Below, piece after piece: positions 1 to 11,790 of a DNA stretch of 64,000 bases. This DNA is from Iris pallida. Lineage: Eukaryota > Streptophyta > Magnoliopsida > Asparagales > Iridaceae. The stretch lies in contig JANAVB010044017.1 of NCBI GenBank assembly GCA_029216955.1, forward strand, positions 7,360,502 to 7,424,501, written 5' to 3'. The position numbers and the translations under genes are program-made. How positions within the stretch are numbered: position 1 is the first letter of the stretch; each line of letters starts with the position of its first letter. Below the pieces are notes generated by a model. The model did no database searches. It was not told where the DNA came from and saw only the letters and a list, made by a program, of their open reading frames with translations.

Positions 1-2
1 TT

Positions 3-799
3 CAGACACTCGAGGACATGTTACGGACTTGTGTTTTGGACTTTGGAGGCTCCTGGGAGGATCATTTGCACTTGGTGGAGTTTGCATACAACAACAGCTT
101 CCAGGCCAGTATTGGGATGTCACCATTCGAGGCGTTGTACGGGCGTAGATGTCGTACTCCCTTATCTTGGGATGACGTTAGAGAGCGAGCTTTATTGGGA
201 TCCGAGATGGTTGTGGACGCAGCCGAGAAGGTGAAGCACATCAGGGATCGACTTCGTGTGGCACAGGACAGACATCTGCATTGGGCCGATAGCCACCGCA
301 GACCTTTGGAGTTTGAGGTACAACTTAGATTTAGGAAGGATTTTGTTTGATTTTGTGATTTTATTTTATCATGTGATTGTTATAGCTAAGTTTGAGACCA
401 TATTTGTGCTAGGTTGGCACTATACGCTTTGGTGGAGGTGGAAAGCTTAACCCATTTTTCATCGGACCTTTTGTTACCTGCAGGAGAGTCGGTGACGTAA
501 CTTATAGGTTGGACTTGCCACCTGTATTAGAGGGAGTTCACAACGTGTTGCACGTGTCACAGTTGAGACGGTACGTGGCGGATCCCAACCATGTACTCGA
601 TCATTTCGAGATCGAGGTGGGCCCTACTTTTAGTTATCCAGAACAGCCAGTGGTGATTTTGGATCGACGGAAGAAGGTACTGAGGAACCAGACTATACCC
701 TTGGTTCGTGTCGCGTAGAGGTATCACTCTCCAGGTGAGTCTACCTGGGAGAGGGAGGATGAGATGCGCGAGCGATACCCTTATCTTTTTCAGCCTTGA
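3..799 (+). pseudogene. Element A: Tekay/Del polyprotein, integrase C-terminus and chromodomain (5' truncated by window)
   Basis: This is the last part of a Ty3/gypsy polyprotein whose integrase would insert element cDNA into the nuclear genome. Residues from position 3 give the integrase stretch FAYNNSFQASIGMSPFEALYGRRCR, quoted here as FAYNNS and EALYGRRCR. After an intron-like gap at 318-412 the frame resumes with a GKL..F.IGPF-type segment, then VHNVLHVSQLRRYV and a C-terminal chromodomain-like module (VILDRRKK, then STWERE and RYPYLF). That module and the following polypurine tract place it in the Tekay/Del chromoviruses. An in-frame TAG at 716-718 interrupts the chromodomain; the frame ends with TGA at 797-799. 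The 13 or so residues usual between FEVG and RFG (DHVFL-type segment) are absent. Lineage call is by motif recognition only. Confidence 0.9.
318..412 (+). other. Intron-like GT...AG segment inside the integrase of element A
   Basis: Ninety-five T-rich bases start with GTACAA and end with TTTGTGCTAG. They contain stops in the integrase frame. Removing them joins a codon for Glu (GAG, 315-317) to GTTGGCAC and restores the family string F-E-V-G in frame. The segment replaces the conserved codons normally found here, so it may be a true intron, a splice-compatible insertion, or a chance product of insertion plus deletion. Confidence 0.45.
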
Positions 800-845
800 G
801 GTATGATTTTCTATCCTTCTCATCTGTTCAATTTTGTCTTTAATT

Positions 846-878
846 TTGAGAATGAAATTATTTTAAGGAGGGTAGATT
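846..878 (+). other. Polypurine tract of element A
   Basis: The sequence TTTTGAGAATGAAATTATTTTAAGGAGGGTAGAT lies between the polyprotein stop and the first LTR base. It is the Tekay-type plus-strand primer region (compare AATTTCGAGGACGAAATTC..TTTTAAGG..GGGTAGA at the same place in B, D and G). Confidence 0.8.
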
Positions 879-1848
879 TGTCACTACCACTTTTTAGAAT
901 ATAGATATTTTGGTAATTATGAGTTTTTGCATTATTTTAATATTATTTAAATTGGTGTAATGTGATTTTGGCCTGTTGCCAGTGTAACTTAGAACAACTT
1001 AGACTAGAGACTAACCATGACCATGGATACCTAGCTAACAAGTTTGAGTTAGTAATTAGACTCTAATCTAGCTAGAAATGACTTAAAGACCATTTGGAGA
1101 ATTGAATTAAGGAGCTAGTTTGGACCTTTAACTTATGGGCTTGTTTTTACAACATAGAAAGAGGTATTGGACCTTTGTAACTAACCCTAACCCTAGCCCA
1201 GCATCATGGCCAGCCAAGAGAGGCTCTTACCCCCTATTTAAGTCATCATTTAGCCTACTCTTGCCTCCTTTGTAACAAAGCCTAACCCTAGTTTATGTTC
1301 TTCCACAAATTTGCCCCCTTTCTTCAAATTATCTCCAAATTGGACCAAAACAGTTTTGTTGCATTCCTCTAGTGAAGAAGAAGTCTTTAGTGGCTAGCTA
1401 GCAAGGATTGGAGGCATTGGACCATAGGAATTTAGTGTTGAAGCTTTTCAAGGGGCTATTTCATTGAGATTCTAACTCTAAATAGGTAAGGTTATCTAAA
1501 CCCTTTTGATTCCTAATTTCTCTCCATAGATGCATGCATTTAGGGTCCCCTAGCATTTGGTAGAGTTTGGGTTCAATTCGTGTTAATTTGGTACACGTAT
1601 TGGAGGAGTATCGGAGAATTAGTCTAAGTGTTCGATGAAATGCCTTATAGGAATGTTTGTTAATAAATTTCAAACTAATTTCATAGATTTGTTGCTATTT
1701 ATATGTGGACTAGATTTCTTGGAGACTGAGATGATTTTGGTGTCGATTTATGTCCGTTCTTGGACACGGGAAGGCATGTACACACAGTGGTGCGGTGTCC
1801 TGCTATCCGAACCATAGAACAGACACGACAGGACATGTAGACACTTGA
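879..1848 (+). repeat. Element A 3' LTR, left part (interrupted by element B)
   Basis: The LTR starts with TGTCACTACC directly after the polypurine tract. A TATA-like CCCCTATTTAAG near 1233-1244 precedes a stretch that could be the R region. The LTR is broken at 1848 by element B and probably resumes at 10707, since the CTTGA at 1844-1848 is duplicated there. Its 3' end cannot be placed because no second copy is in the window. No gene is seen here; short open frames at 1461-1963 have no recognisable content. Confidence 0.65.
1844..1848. repeat. Target site duplication of element B, left copy
   Basis: CTTGA directly before TGTAACGCCC; identical to 10702-10706 directly after GGTTTTACA. Confidence 0.93.
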
Positions 1849-4800
1849 TGTAACGCCCCAGTCCCAATATACGTAGGACTAAGTACGGAGACATGCCAGC
1901 TATATTCATACGAAGTACGTAGGCCTCGTATAAATACATAAGCTGTAAAATGTAGTAATCCAAGACAAACTAAATCTCATCCATAATAAAAAGAATAATA
2001 ATATAAATATCAACTCGAATATTTATAATACAATCGTTGGGCGGAGACAAAGACCACTACCAACTATCTCAATGAAAGAAATGTACAAGAAATCGAGCGA
2101 TAAAAATGGCAAGACGAACCAAGCGCAATCGTCTTCGGAAGAATGGAGAAGACCACGGCCTTGGCTAGAAAACCTGCGGAAGACATGAACACACACCTGG
2201 GAAAAAACCAGGTCCTCAGACGGACGTAGCAAGATACAGGAAGAACAAGTAATATGAACTGTCAGAATAAAATAATATATAAACTAGACATAAATATGCA
2301 AAGGAGATTCTAACCGCCTAATGTGCAATTTAGAGGACAACTTTCATGCACATGGGTGGGATTTTAGGCTATGTGTACGTAACTGGCATCCAGTCATCTG
2401 TATCCGGCCGTAACGTCCAAAACGTCAGAGGGTATCTGCAAATATATCGTCACAGTTCCATCCGGAGACTGTGGTTTACCTGTTTGGAATCCTATACACA
2501 CTAGCGACTGTCCTCCCCCAATATTTCCCACACTGTTCAAGTCATGTCCATAACTCGTCCAGTTTTGTAACGGCTTGAGTCTCTAAAACCCTAATCATAG
2601 CAGTTACGAATATCTACCGTCACACGACTTTAAAGATAGCTAGTCAATAAGTCGTGTCCCTAGTAACATGTCTCAAACCGTGTAGTGTGAGTGTCAAAGC
2701 CAAAAGAAGATATAAGGATATCCCCCAATAAAAAGGTAGTCCGCTAACACTAAGTCAACATACATAAAATAAAGTAATGACTAATAAAGTCGCTTGTACC
2801 CAAATATGGCTTGGACGCACAATTTATAACAATGGAAATTAACAATATGAAACAAAATAAATAATGCAGAAAATAAATAATTTGACAGTTAATTAGCAAG
2901 GTATACTTGCCTATTGCGACGCCTGATGAGCTGTCTGGTGTGGTGCAATGATCAAGGTGGCATGAACTGCGACTTTGGTACAACAACTATACATGGTGAC
3001 CTCGGGTGGTGGCATGGACAGTTCCAATGGGTCCAGAAGGGTCAAATTAGTTAGGGTTGACATAAGGTAGTATAGAATTGGTAAAGGAATGGAAAAGATG
3101 GGTTGAATCACGAGATGGAGAAAATCGTAGGAAGTCAAATAATAGAATTGGGTTAAGAAAATGTTTTTAATAAAACTTGAAATACAAATTATTAGTCTTT
3201 CAATTAAATACAAAAAAAAATCGAAAGTCATTTTTAAGGCAAAAGCTCTAAGTTTGTCAAAATAAGTTTTAGTAGGAAACTATATATTTTTATTAGCCAA
3301 AAATTAATAAACTAGAAATTTATAGTATAATTTGGTGACTACTTTTATTGACCAATATATCCTTAGAAAATACAAAAATACAAAAGGAAAATAAATAGAT
3401 AAGCTAGGGCTATAAAATAGATTTTGTCAATGTACTATTTTTGGTAAAATCTTCCTTTGAGATTATTTGGAATAATATTTTCGTAGAAATTTCTAAAAGT
3501 AATAATGTTTGCGAAGAAATGTTTTTAGCAATAAGAGCAAAATAATCATAATAAAATACTATGAATAATAATAATAAGGAAAACACTTGTAACCATCTAC
3601 ATAGTAATAATAAAACTAGTAACAATAATTTAAAATGATGATAGTAATAATAATAGTAATGATAAAGAAAAATAATAATTATAATAATAAACAACACAGT
3701 ATAATAATAATAATAATAACAATAATAATAATAATAAAATAATAATCATAATAATAATAATGATTACAAGAAAAGAAATAATTAAATAAAAAAATAAAAA
3801 ATAAAAAATCATCAATACTGGTTCTCCTCTCGAGGAGAACCATTCTATAGTTGAAAAAAAATAAAAAGGAGACTAGAGAGAGAGAGAGAGAGGGGAAAAC
3901 GTCGGAGGGGACGCGGCGATCGCCGGGGTCCGGCGTAGGCGCGGAGGGGTTTCGAGAAGGTCGGGCTCCGGTCGAAGCTGCACCGGAGGGCGACGGAGGG
4001 ATCGGTGAGATGGCGGAGGAAGAGAAGAAAGAGGTCGGAGCGGTCCTGGCGACGGCAGGCGGCGACGGTCGCGGCGCTGGGTCGCGGCTAGGGCTAGGTC
4101 GGCCGGAGGATCTGGCGGAGAGGGTGGCTGTGTGAGTAAGGAGGAAGGGCGCGGAGTACGGGGGTTGTCGGCGGAGGGAAGGGGGCTCCGGCAACATCAT
4201 GACGGCGGTGCTGCTCGGGAGAGGCGCACGGACACTGAATAAAAAATCGAGGGTTTCGGGAGGCGCGAGCGCGGAGAAGTCGGAGAAAGGGCTTCATCGG
4301 AGACGCGCGCGGGGGTTTCAGTCGGCGGTGGGTTTGCTCGCTCGGCCGGAGCCGAGCGCGGGTGGCGGACGGTGATCCCCTGGGTCGGTGCGGGACTCCG
4401 GCTGGTGAGGTTCCAGTCATCGGACATGGACACCAGAGACGACAACGGTGGTCGGGCGGAGGTAAGTTTGGTGCGAGGGAGCAGGCGGAGGCCCGACGCG
4501 GAGGCGACGCTGCTCCGGCGGTGTTTCCCGCACGTGGTGAGGCGGGGGAGCCCCTGGCGCAGCGGTGGCGCGCACGCACACAGCGGCGGATGGTCGAGGC
4601 CACAGAAGCATGGTGGTGGTCTGGGTCGAACATGGCCAGGTAAAATTTCTGGGAAACTTTTGGCGTGTTTAATTTTCGGTGTTGGCAATTTCTGGTGGTT
4701 GCTGGTTCAGTTGTCGAGGGTGGTGGTTGGTCGGAAATTGGTCGGAATTAGACTGGGTGGTGGTGATGGTAGTTGCTGGTGGTGTCGGGGAGACGGGTTG

Positions 4801-5729
4801 GTCAAGACGGGAAATCGGGAAGGAGTGTGATGGTGAAGGCGCTGGTGGTGTCGGGGAGACGGAATCATAGATTAGGTTTTAATTGTGTCGGGGTGTGTCC
4901 GACACGAGAATAATGTATGTGTAATATGGAATAAGAACGATGGTCACAGACACGGTGCACATACACTTTATGAGAATTTTGTGGAGAAATTTTTGTGGAG
5001 GAATAATAAATTGGAGGAGTACCTGCCTATTTATAGGATGTAGGAATTCCCAATTAGATAGGAATTAGGATAGTTTAAACCCAATTAGAATATCCAATCT
5101 AATAATTTAAATCAATTCAAGAAATTCAAACCCAAATCAAATCCAAATTCCAAATACAAATCAAATTTAAATCTAATTAAATTCTAGTTTAAAAATCAAA
5201 TGGGATAAATCAAATTGCAAATATTTAACTACTTAAATGAATCCATAAATTTAAATCAAGATTTAAATGCCACAATAATTTTAAAATATTTTTCTAAAAT
5301 ACTAATAATATTAATTTCAAAAATAATAACTATTTTTAAATATCTTTTCGAATAATAAAATATTTATATTTAATAATTTCGAAAATAAAAATATATAAAT
5401 TTAATTTAATGTACCTCATATGCAAGGAATATGAAATAGTTTTTCAAATTACCACTAATAAATAAATAAATAAAGTAATAAGGTTTTGGTCATCTCGATA
5501 GACAACTTTAAGCAAAATACAAATACAATAATTATTATATATATTATTTAAACTATAAAATAAAAAATGTTTTTCTACAAATATGTACGCTCGCACATAT
5601 TCGTACTCGACGAGCAAGAAAATAAATTTCATGCGCGACGTACAATACGACTACGCGACGTACAATACAAAATTTTAAATCAGTATCAAAATCGATAAAA
5701 AAATAGAGTAGAAATTTAGGGGTTTTACA
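1849..5729 (-). repeat. Element B LTR (3' LTR in element orientation)
   Basis: The 3881-bp LTR begins TGTAACGCCCC and ends TTTTACA. Read on the minus strand it contains an AT-rich region, a TATA box (5026-5037), a GC-rich block (about 3895-4640), a GA-rich tract, a long TAA microsatellite (about 3547-3770) and AT-rich sequence to the end. It is collinear with 6797-10701 throughout, apart from small indels in the microsatellite and GC-rich block. Confidence 0.92.
3547..3770. repeat. TAA/TTA microsatellite in the left LTR of element B
   Basis: Interrupted runs of AATAATAAT with CATAAT variants. The matching tract at about 8512-8760 in the other LTR is longer, so this is one of the fastest-changing parts of the LTR. 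Confidence 0.9.
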
Positions 5730-6796
5730 TCCTACCCAACTTAAAAGAATTTCGTCCTCGAAATTAAGAATTAATAGGGGGTGAGAGGACACAAGGGGGT
5801 ATCGTTGGGGAACAAACAATGACAAGGTTTCAACAAAATTATTTTGTAAGAAATTGCGATCTATATCATAGAAAAATAATATGAGTATGGTCGTGGGTAG
5901 TCATAGTAAGGCCGAGAAGAAGGACGAGGAGTTTAGGATGAAGTTATAGCAATATCGAGTGAGAATGATCATAGTCGATAGGAAGGCTAGAGGGATTTCT
6001 AGTATAATGCTTTCGTCGTCCTAAAATAGGTGAAGGCGAAAGAAATATAGAGTTCGAAGGAGGCGTTTATCGAATACGAATACGTGATTCAAAGACGATT
6101 GAATAATTTCAAAAGAATTGTCAAGGCAGTCGTGGATGGGATTGTAAGGGCCAAGTTTAATTATGTCCCCATCCGCGTAGAGTAATAGACAAAAGCGAAC
6201 CAAAGTGCACTTGGTTGATCAGACCATTATGCACCGGTTCTGATTAGACAATAGGCTAGTGAGCGCTCAATAGCATATGTCATGAACAAACTCGATAAAG
6301 AATAAGCTTGCAAAAACTAGGCTACATTAGCATCATTAGTCAAAACGGTAAATACATGGTACGAGAGATTAAGATTTAAAGAAGGTAGAATGATTCTAAG
6401 TCATACAGTCGTCCTACAGTCTTCTTGTCCAAGTTCTTGGTTGGCTAGATGGGTTAGGTCCTCCAGATTCTAGGATCTAAATAAGCTTGCTAATATAGGT
6501 CACTAGGTCAAAGGGTTGCTAGTTCATAAGGTATTCTACCCAACTTAAAGAATTAAACTAATGGTCTTTTGGGACAACTAACTAGTAGGGTCAATCTCTA
6601 GCAACCACGATGGGAAGATAAGAATAGGGATGGAAGGAATCAAGCAAGATGCAATCGATGAGTCAAACGGTAGATTGAAGAAAGTGGTCAAGTATGTGGA
6701 TGAGATCCTAGACTTCTATTCCTATTCGCAGGCTTCCTTGGTACGGAAAAGTAACCAAATAATTTATCTTGACCTGCATGGGCCACCACAAAAATA
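5730..6796 (-). other. Internal region of element B, non-coding
   Basis: The left end (5731-5768) is the reverse complement of a Tekay polypurine tract (CTTAATTTCGAGGACGAAATTC, then TTTTAAGTTGGGTAGG). The right end, which should hold the primer binding site beside the 5' LTR, reads TATTTTTGTGGTGGCCC on the minus strand and has no TGGTATCAGAGC. The rest contains only short frames of 60-64 codons without recognisable content. There is no gag, protease, reverse transcriptase or integrase. Confidence 0.85.
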
Positions 6797-8511
6797 TGTA
6801 ACGCCCCAGTCCCAATATACGTAGGACTAAGTACGTAGACATGCCAGCTATATTCATACGAAGTATGTAGGCCTCGTATAAATACATAAGCTGTAAAATA
6901 TAGTAATCCAAGACAAACTAAATCTCATCCATAATGAAAAGAATAATAATATAAATATCAACTCGAATATTTATAATACAATCGTTGGGCGGAGACAAAG
7001 TCCACTACCAACTATCTCAATAAAAAAAATGTACAAGAAATCGAGCGATAAAAATGGCAAGACGAACCAAGCGCAATCGTCTTCGAAAGAATGGAAAAGA
7101 CCACGGCCTTGGCTAGAAAACCTGCGGAAGACATGAACACACACCTGGAGAAAAATCAGGTCCTCAGACGGACGTAGCAAGATACAGGAAGAACAAGCTA
7201 ATATGAACTGTCAAAATAAAATAATATATAAACTAGACATAAATATGCAAAGGAGATTCTAACCGCCTAATGTGCAATTTAGAGGACAACTTTCATGCGC
7301 AAGGGTGGGATTTTAGGCTATGTGTACGTAACTGGCATCCAGTCATCTGTATCCGGCCGTAACGTCCAAAACGTCAGAGGGTATCTGCAAATATATCGCC
7401 ACAGTTCCATCCGGAGACAGTGGTTTACCTGTTTGGATTCCCATACGCACTAGCGATTGTCCTCCCCCAATATTTCCTATACTGTTCAAGTCATGTCCAT
7501 AACTCGTCCAGTTTTGTAACTGCTTGAGTCTCTAAAACCCTAATCATAGTATTTACGAATATCTACCGTCACACGACTTTAAAGATAGCTAGTCAATAAG
7601 TCGTGTCCCTAGTAACATGTCTCAAACCGTGTAGTGTGAGTGTCAAAGCCAAAGAAAGATATAAGGATATCCCCCAACAAAAAGGTAGTCCGCTAACACT
7701 AAGTCAACATGCAAAAAATAAAGTAACGACTAATAAAGTCGCTTGCACCCAAGTATGGCTTGGACGCGCAGTTTATAACAAAAGAAATTAACAATATGAA
7801 ACAAAATAAATAATGCAGAAAATAAATAATTTGACAGTTAATTAGCAAGGTATACTTGCCTGTTGCGACGCCTGGTGAGCTGCCTGGTGTGGTGCAATGA
7901 TCAAGGTGGCATGAACTGCGACTTTGGTACAACAACTATACATGGTGACCTCGGGTGGTGGCATGGACAGTTCCAATGGGTCCAGAAGGGTCAAATTAGT
8001 TAGGGTTGACATAAGGTAGTATAGAATTGGTAAAGGAATGGAAAAGATGGGTTGAATCACGAGATGGAAAAAATCGTAGGAAGTCAAATAATAGAATTGG
8101 GTTAAGAAAATGTTTTATTAAAACTTGAAATACAAATTATTAGTCTTTCAATTAAATACAAAAAAAATCGAAAGTCATTTTTAAGGCAAAAGCTCTAAGT
8201 TTGTCAAAATAAGTTTTAGTAGGAAACTATATATTTTTATTAACCAAAAATTAATAAACTAGAAATTTATAGTATAATTTGGTGACTACTTTTATTGACC
8301 AATATATCCTTAGAAAATACAAAAATCCAAAAGGAAAATAAATAGATAAGCTAGGGCTATAAAATAGATTTTGTCAATGTACTATTTTTGGTAAAATCTT
8401 CCTTTGAGATTATTTGGAATAATATTTTTGTAGAAATTTCTAAAAGTAATAATGTTTGCGAAGAAATGGTTTTAGCAATAAGAACAAAATAATCATAATA
8501 AAATACTATGA

Positions 8512-8760
8512 ATAATAATAATAATAATAAGGAAAACACTTGTAACCATCTACATAGTAATAATAAAACTAGTAACAATAATTTAAAATGATGATAGTAA
8601 TAATAATAGTACTGATAAAGAAAAATAATAATTATAATAATAAACAACACAGTATAATAATAATAATAATAATAATAACAATAATAATAATAATAATAAT
8701 AACAAAATAATAATCATAATAATAATAATAATGATAATAATAATGATTAAAAAGAAAAGA
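8512..8760. repeat. TAA/TTA microsatellite in the right LTR of element B
   Basis: Same tract as 3547-3770 with extra AATAAT units, followed by AAGAAAAGAAATAATT. Confidence 0.9.
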
Positions 8761-8765
8761 AATAA

Positions 8766-9659
8766 TTAAACAAAATAAAAAAAATAAAACAAAAAATCAT
8801 CAACACTGGTTCTCCTCTCGAGGAGAACCATTCTACAGTTGAAAGAAAATAAAACGGAGATTAGAGAGAGAGAGAGGGGAAAACGTCGGAGGGGACGCGG
8901 CGATCGTCGGGGTCCGGCGTAGGCGCGGAGGGGTTTCGAGAGGGTCGGGCTCCGGAGGGCGGCGGAGGGATCGGTGAGATGGCGGAGGAAGAGAAGAAAG
9001 AGGGACAGAGCAGTCCTGGCGACGGCACGCAGCGACGGTCGCGGTACTGGGTCGCGGCTAGGGCTAGGTCGGCCGGAGGATCTGGCGGAGAGGACGGCGG
9101 TGTGAGCAAGGAGGAAGGGCACGGAGTACGTGGGTTGTCGGCGGAGGGAAGGGTGCTCCGGCAACATCATGACGGCGGCGCTGCTCGGAAGAGGCGCACG
9201 GACACTGGAATAAAAAATCGAGGGTTTGGGGAGGTGCGAGAGCGGAGAAGTCGGAGAAAGGGCTTCATCGGAGACGCGCGCGGGGGTTTCAGTCGGCGGT
9301 GGGTTTGCTCGCTCGGCCGGAGCCGAGCACGGGTAGCGGACGGTGATCCCCTGGGTCGGTGCGGGACTCCGGCTGGTGAAGTTCCAGTCGTCGAACATGG
9401 ACACCAGCGACGACAACGGTGGTCGGGCTGAGGTAAACTTGGTGCGAGGGAGCAGACGGAGGCCCGACGCGGAGGCGACGCTGCTCCGACGGTGTTCCCC
9501 GCACGTGGTGAGGCGGGGGAGCCCCTGCCGCGGCGATGGCGTGCATGCACACAGCGGCGGATGGTCGAGGCCACAGAAGCATGGTGGTGGTCTGGGTCGA
9601 ACACGGCGAGGTAAAATTTCGGGGAAACTTTTGGTGTGTTTAATTTTGGGTGTTGGCAA
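8766..9659 (-). other. GC-rich LTR block with a 297-codon open frame, probably not a gene
   Basis: This block is far richer in G and C than the AT-rich LTR around it. It gives a 297-residue minus-strand frame rich in Pro, Ser, Arg and Ala with no recognisable domain. The matching block in the other LTR (3679-4688) is broken into 163- and 173-residue frames. Stops are scarce in GC-rich DNA, so chance is the simplest explanation, and the block is more likely leader RNA downstream of the TATA box. A captured gene fragment is not excluded. Confidence 0.4.
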
Positions 9660-9996
9660 TTTCTGGTAGTTGCTGGTTCAGTTGTCGAGGGTGGTGGTTG
9701 GTCGGAAATTGGTCAGAATTAGGCTGGGTGGTGGTGATGGTAGTTGCTGGTGGTATCGGGGAGACGGGTTGGTCGGGACGGGAAATCGGGAAGGAGGGTG
9801 ATGGTGAAGGCGCTGGTGGTGTCGGGGAGACGGAATCATAGATTAGGTTTTAATTGTGTCGGGGTGTGTCCAACACGGGAATAATGTTTGTGTAATATGG
9901 AACAAGAACGATGGTCACAGACACGGTGCACGTACACTTTATGGGAATTTTGTGGAGAAATTTTTATGGAGGAATAATGAATTGGAGGAGTACCTG

Positions 9997-10008
9997 CCTA
10001 TTTATAGG
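9997..10008 (-). promoter_or_regulatory. TATA box of the element B 5' LTR
   Basis: CCTATTTATAGG reads CCTATAAATAGG on the minus strand; the same box is at 5026-5037 in the other LTR. It lies just upstream of the GC-rich block, as expected for an RNA polymerase II promoter at the U3-R boundary. Placement of the start site is inferred. Confidence 0.65.
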
Positions 10009-10701
10009 ATGTGGGAATTTTCAATTAGATAGAAATTAGGAGTAGTTTAAACCCAATTAGAATATCCAATCTAATAATTTAAATCAATTCAAGAAATTCA
10101 AACCCAAATCAAATCCAAATTCCAAATACAAATCAAATTTAAATCTAATTAAATTCTAGTTTAAAAATCAAATAGGATAAATCAAATTGCAAATATTTAA
10201 CTATTTAAATGAATCCATAAATTTAAATCAAGTTTTAAATGCCACAATAATTTTAAAATATTTTTCTAAAATACTAATAATATTAATTTCGAAAATAATA
10301 ACTATTTTTAAATATCTTTTCGAATAATAAAATATTTATATTTAATAATTTCAAAAATAAAAATATATAAATTTAATTTAATGTACCTCATATGCAAGGA
10401 ATATAAAATAGTTTTCCAAATTACCACTAATAAATAAATAAATAAAGTAATAAGGTTTTGGTCATCTCGATAGACAACTTTAAGCAAAATACAAATACAA
10501 TAATTATTATATATATTATTTGAACTATAAAATAAAAAATGTTTTTCAATAAATATGTACGCTCGCACATATTCGCAATCGACGAGCAAGAAAACAAATT
10601 TTGTGCGCGACGTACAATATGACTACGCGACGTACAATACAAAATTTTAAATCAGTATCAAAATCGATAAAAAAATATAGTAGAAATTTAGGGGTTTTAC
10701 A

Positions 10702-10706
10702 CTTGA
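10702..10706. repeat. Target site duplication of element B, right copy
   Basis: CTTGA, identical to 1844-1848. This confirms that 1849-10701 entered as one unit. Confidence 0.93.
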
Positions 10707-10926
10707 CTCTTGGCATGAATGTAGGGACATTATCTGACAGTTGGCCTGTGATTTGGGACCATTTGGTTGTGTGATCGAGGAGATCTCGTCCTCGCAGAGG
10801 TCGGGCCACTCAGTGCACTGCCCGATTTTTCGTCCCTGATACGTACTCGCACACGCACATTAACACGACTTGGACATAAGAAAGACACTCTGACACGAAG
10901 CCCTAGACCTAACCTACCTGTAGACA

Positions 10927-11426
10927 CGAGCACGAGGCACGAGGATGGACACGTTGAGTCCTAGGGTGCTCGACACCTCTGTACCACACCCCTAGTGCAC
11001 AGTTTCTGACACTATGTTCGACACTTGTTGTTTAACTCGATTTAGACACATTTTGGGACATGAACATGACACACCTTCGACACAAACTCACTCCCTTCTT
11101 TCCTTGTTCACTTCACACTTTGGATGTGGTTTTGGGTTTTCGGATTTGGGTTATGTTGGGTTCTATCTGATTTGAACGAGCACGAGGCACGAGGATGGAC
11201 ATGTTGAGTCCTTGGGTGCTCAACACCTCTGCACCACACCCCTAGTGCACAGTTTCTGACACCATGTTCGACACTTGCTGTTTGACTCGATTTGGACACG
11301 TTTTGAGACACGAGCATGACACACCTTCGACATACACTCACTCCCCTCTTCCCTTGTTCACTTTACACTTTGGTTGTGGTTTTGGGTTTTCAGATTTGGG
11401 TTATGTTGGGTTCTATCTGATTTGAA
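10927..11426. repeat. 250-bp tandem duplication, two copies
   Basis: Both copies start CGAGCACGAGGCACGAGG (10927 and 11177) and end ATCTGATTTGAA (11176 and 11426). They differ at scattered bases. The unit holds many GACAC and ACACGA words and no reading frame of interest. Confidence 0.9.
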
Positions 11427-11435
11427 TGTTTGAAT

Positions 11436-11790
11436 GTTTTGAGCTTGGGTTGGTTTCCAGTTTCTGTTTAGAGATATCAGTTACCCAAGTTTCTGAGATT
11501 GTGTTGTTTTGGGTATTGGGATTTCTAGTTGAGGTGTTCTATATATATGATAATATATCTATAGCAGTTCAGTTTGAGTCTTGGTTGTGTATGATAATAT
11601 ATTTATAGCAGTTCAATCTGATTTGAATATCTTAGTTTTGAGCTTGGGTTGGTTTCCAATTTCTGTTTAGAGATACTTAGTTACCCAAGTTTCTGAGATT
11701 GTGTTGTTTTGGGTATTGGGATTTCTGGTTGAGGTGTTCTATATATAGGATAATATATCTATAGCAGTTCAGTTTGAGTCTTGGTTGTGT
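11436..11790. repeat. 199-bp tandem duplication, about 1.8 copies
   Basis: GTTTTGAGCTTGGGTTGGTT at 11436 recurs at 11635. The copies continue together through GATAATATATCTATAGCAGTTCAG. A shorter copy of the GATAATATAT(C/T)TATAGCAGTTCA part lies between them at about 11592. Confidence 0.88.

Larger units (their letters stand above)
1849..10701 (-). mobile_element. Element B: non-autonomous Tekay-like LTR retrotransposon with giant LTRs
   Basis: Two direct repeats of 3881 and 3905 bp start with TGTAACGCCC and end with GGGTTTTACA. They flank only 1067 bp of non-coding core. A perfect 5-bp duplication CTTGA sits at 1844-1848 and 10702-10706. Transcription would run on the minus strand, because the polypurine tract (reverse complement of 5731-5768) lies beside the left LTR. 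The LTRs differ at about four sites in their first 150 bases, so the insertion is fairly young. No gag or pol is present, so movement must have relied on proteins from another element. The core end next to the right LTR shares GACCTG(C/T)ATGGGCCACCAC with the leader of element D, which suggests a D-like helper. Confidence 0.9.
6797..10701 (-). repeat. Element B LTR (5' LTR in element orientation)
   Basis: The 3905-bp second copy has the same order of parts: TATA box at 9997-10008, GC-rich block about 8880-9610, GA tract and TAA microsatellite about 8512-8760. It would drive transcription of the element on the minus strand. Confidence 0.92.

Noticed and set aside
1176..1196. Interstitial telomere repeat (AACCCTAACCCTAGCCC)
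   Set aside because: Only two units; too short to be a telomere relic.
8766..9659. 297-codon minus-strand frame in the B LTR as a gene
   Set aside because: Broken in the other LTR, low complexity, GC-rich region with few stops; kept only as an LTR feature.
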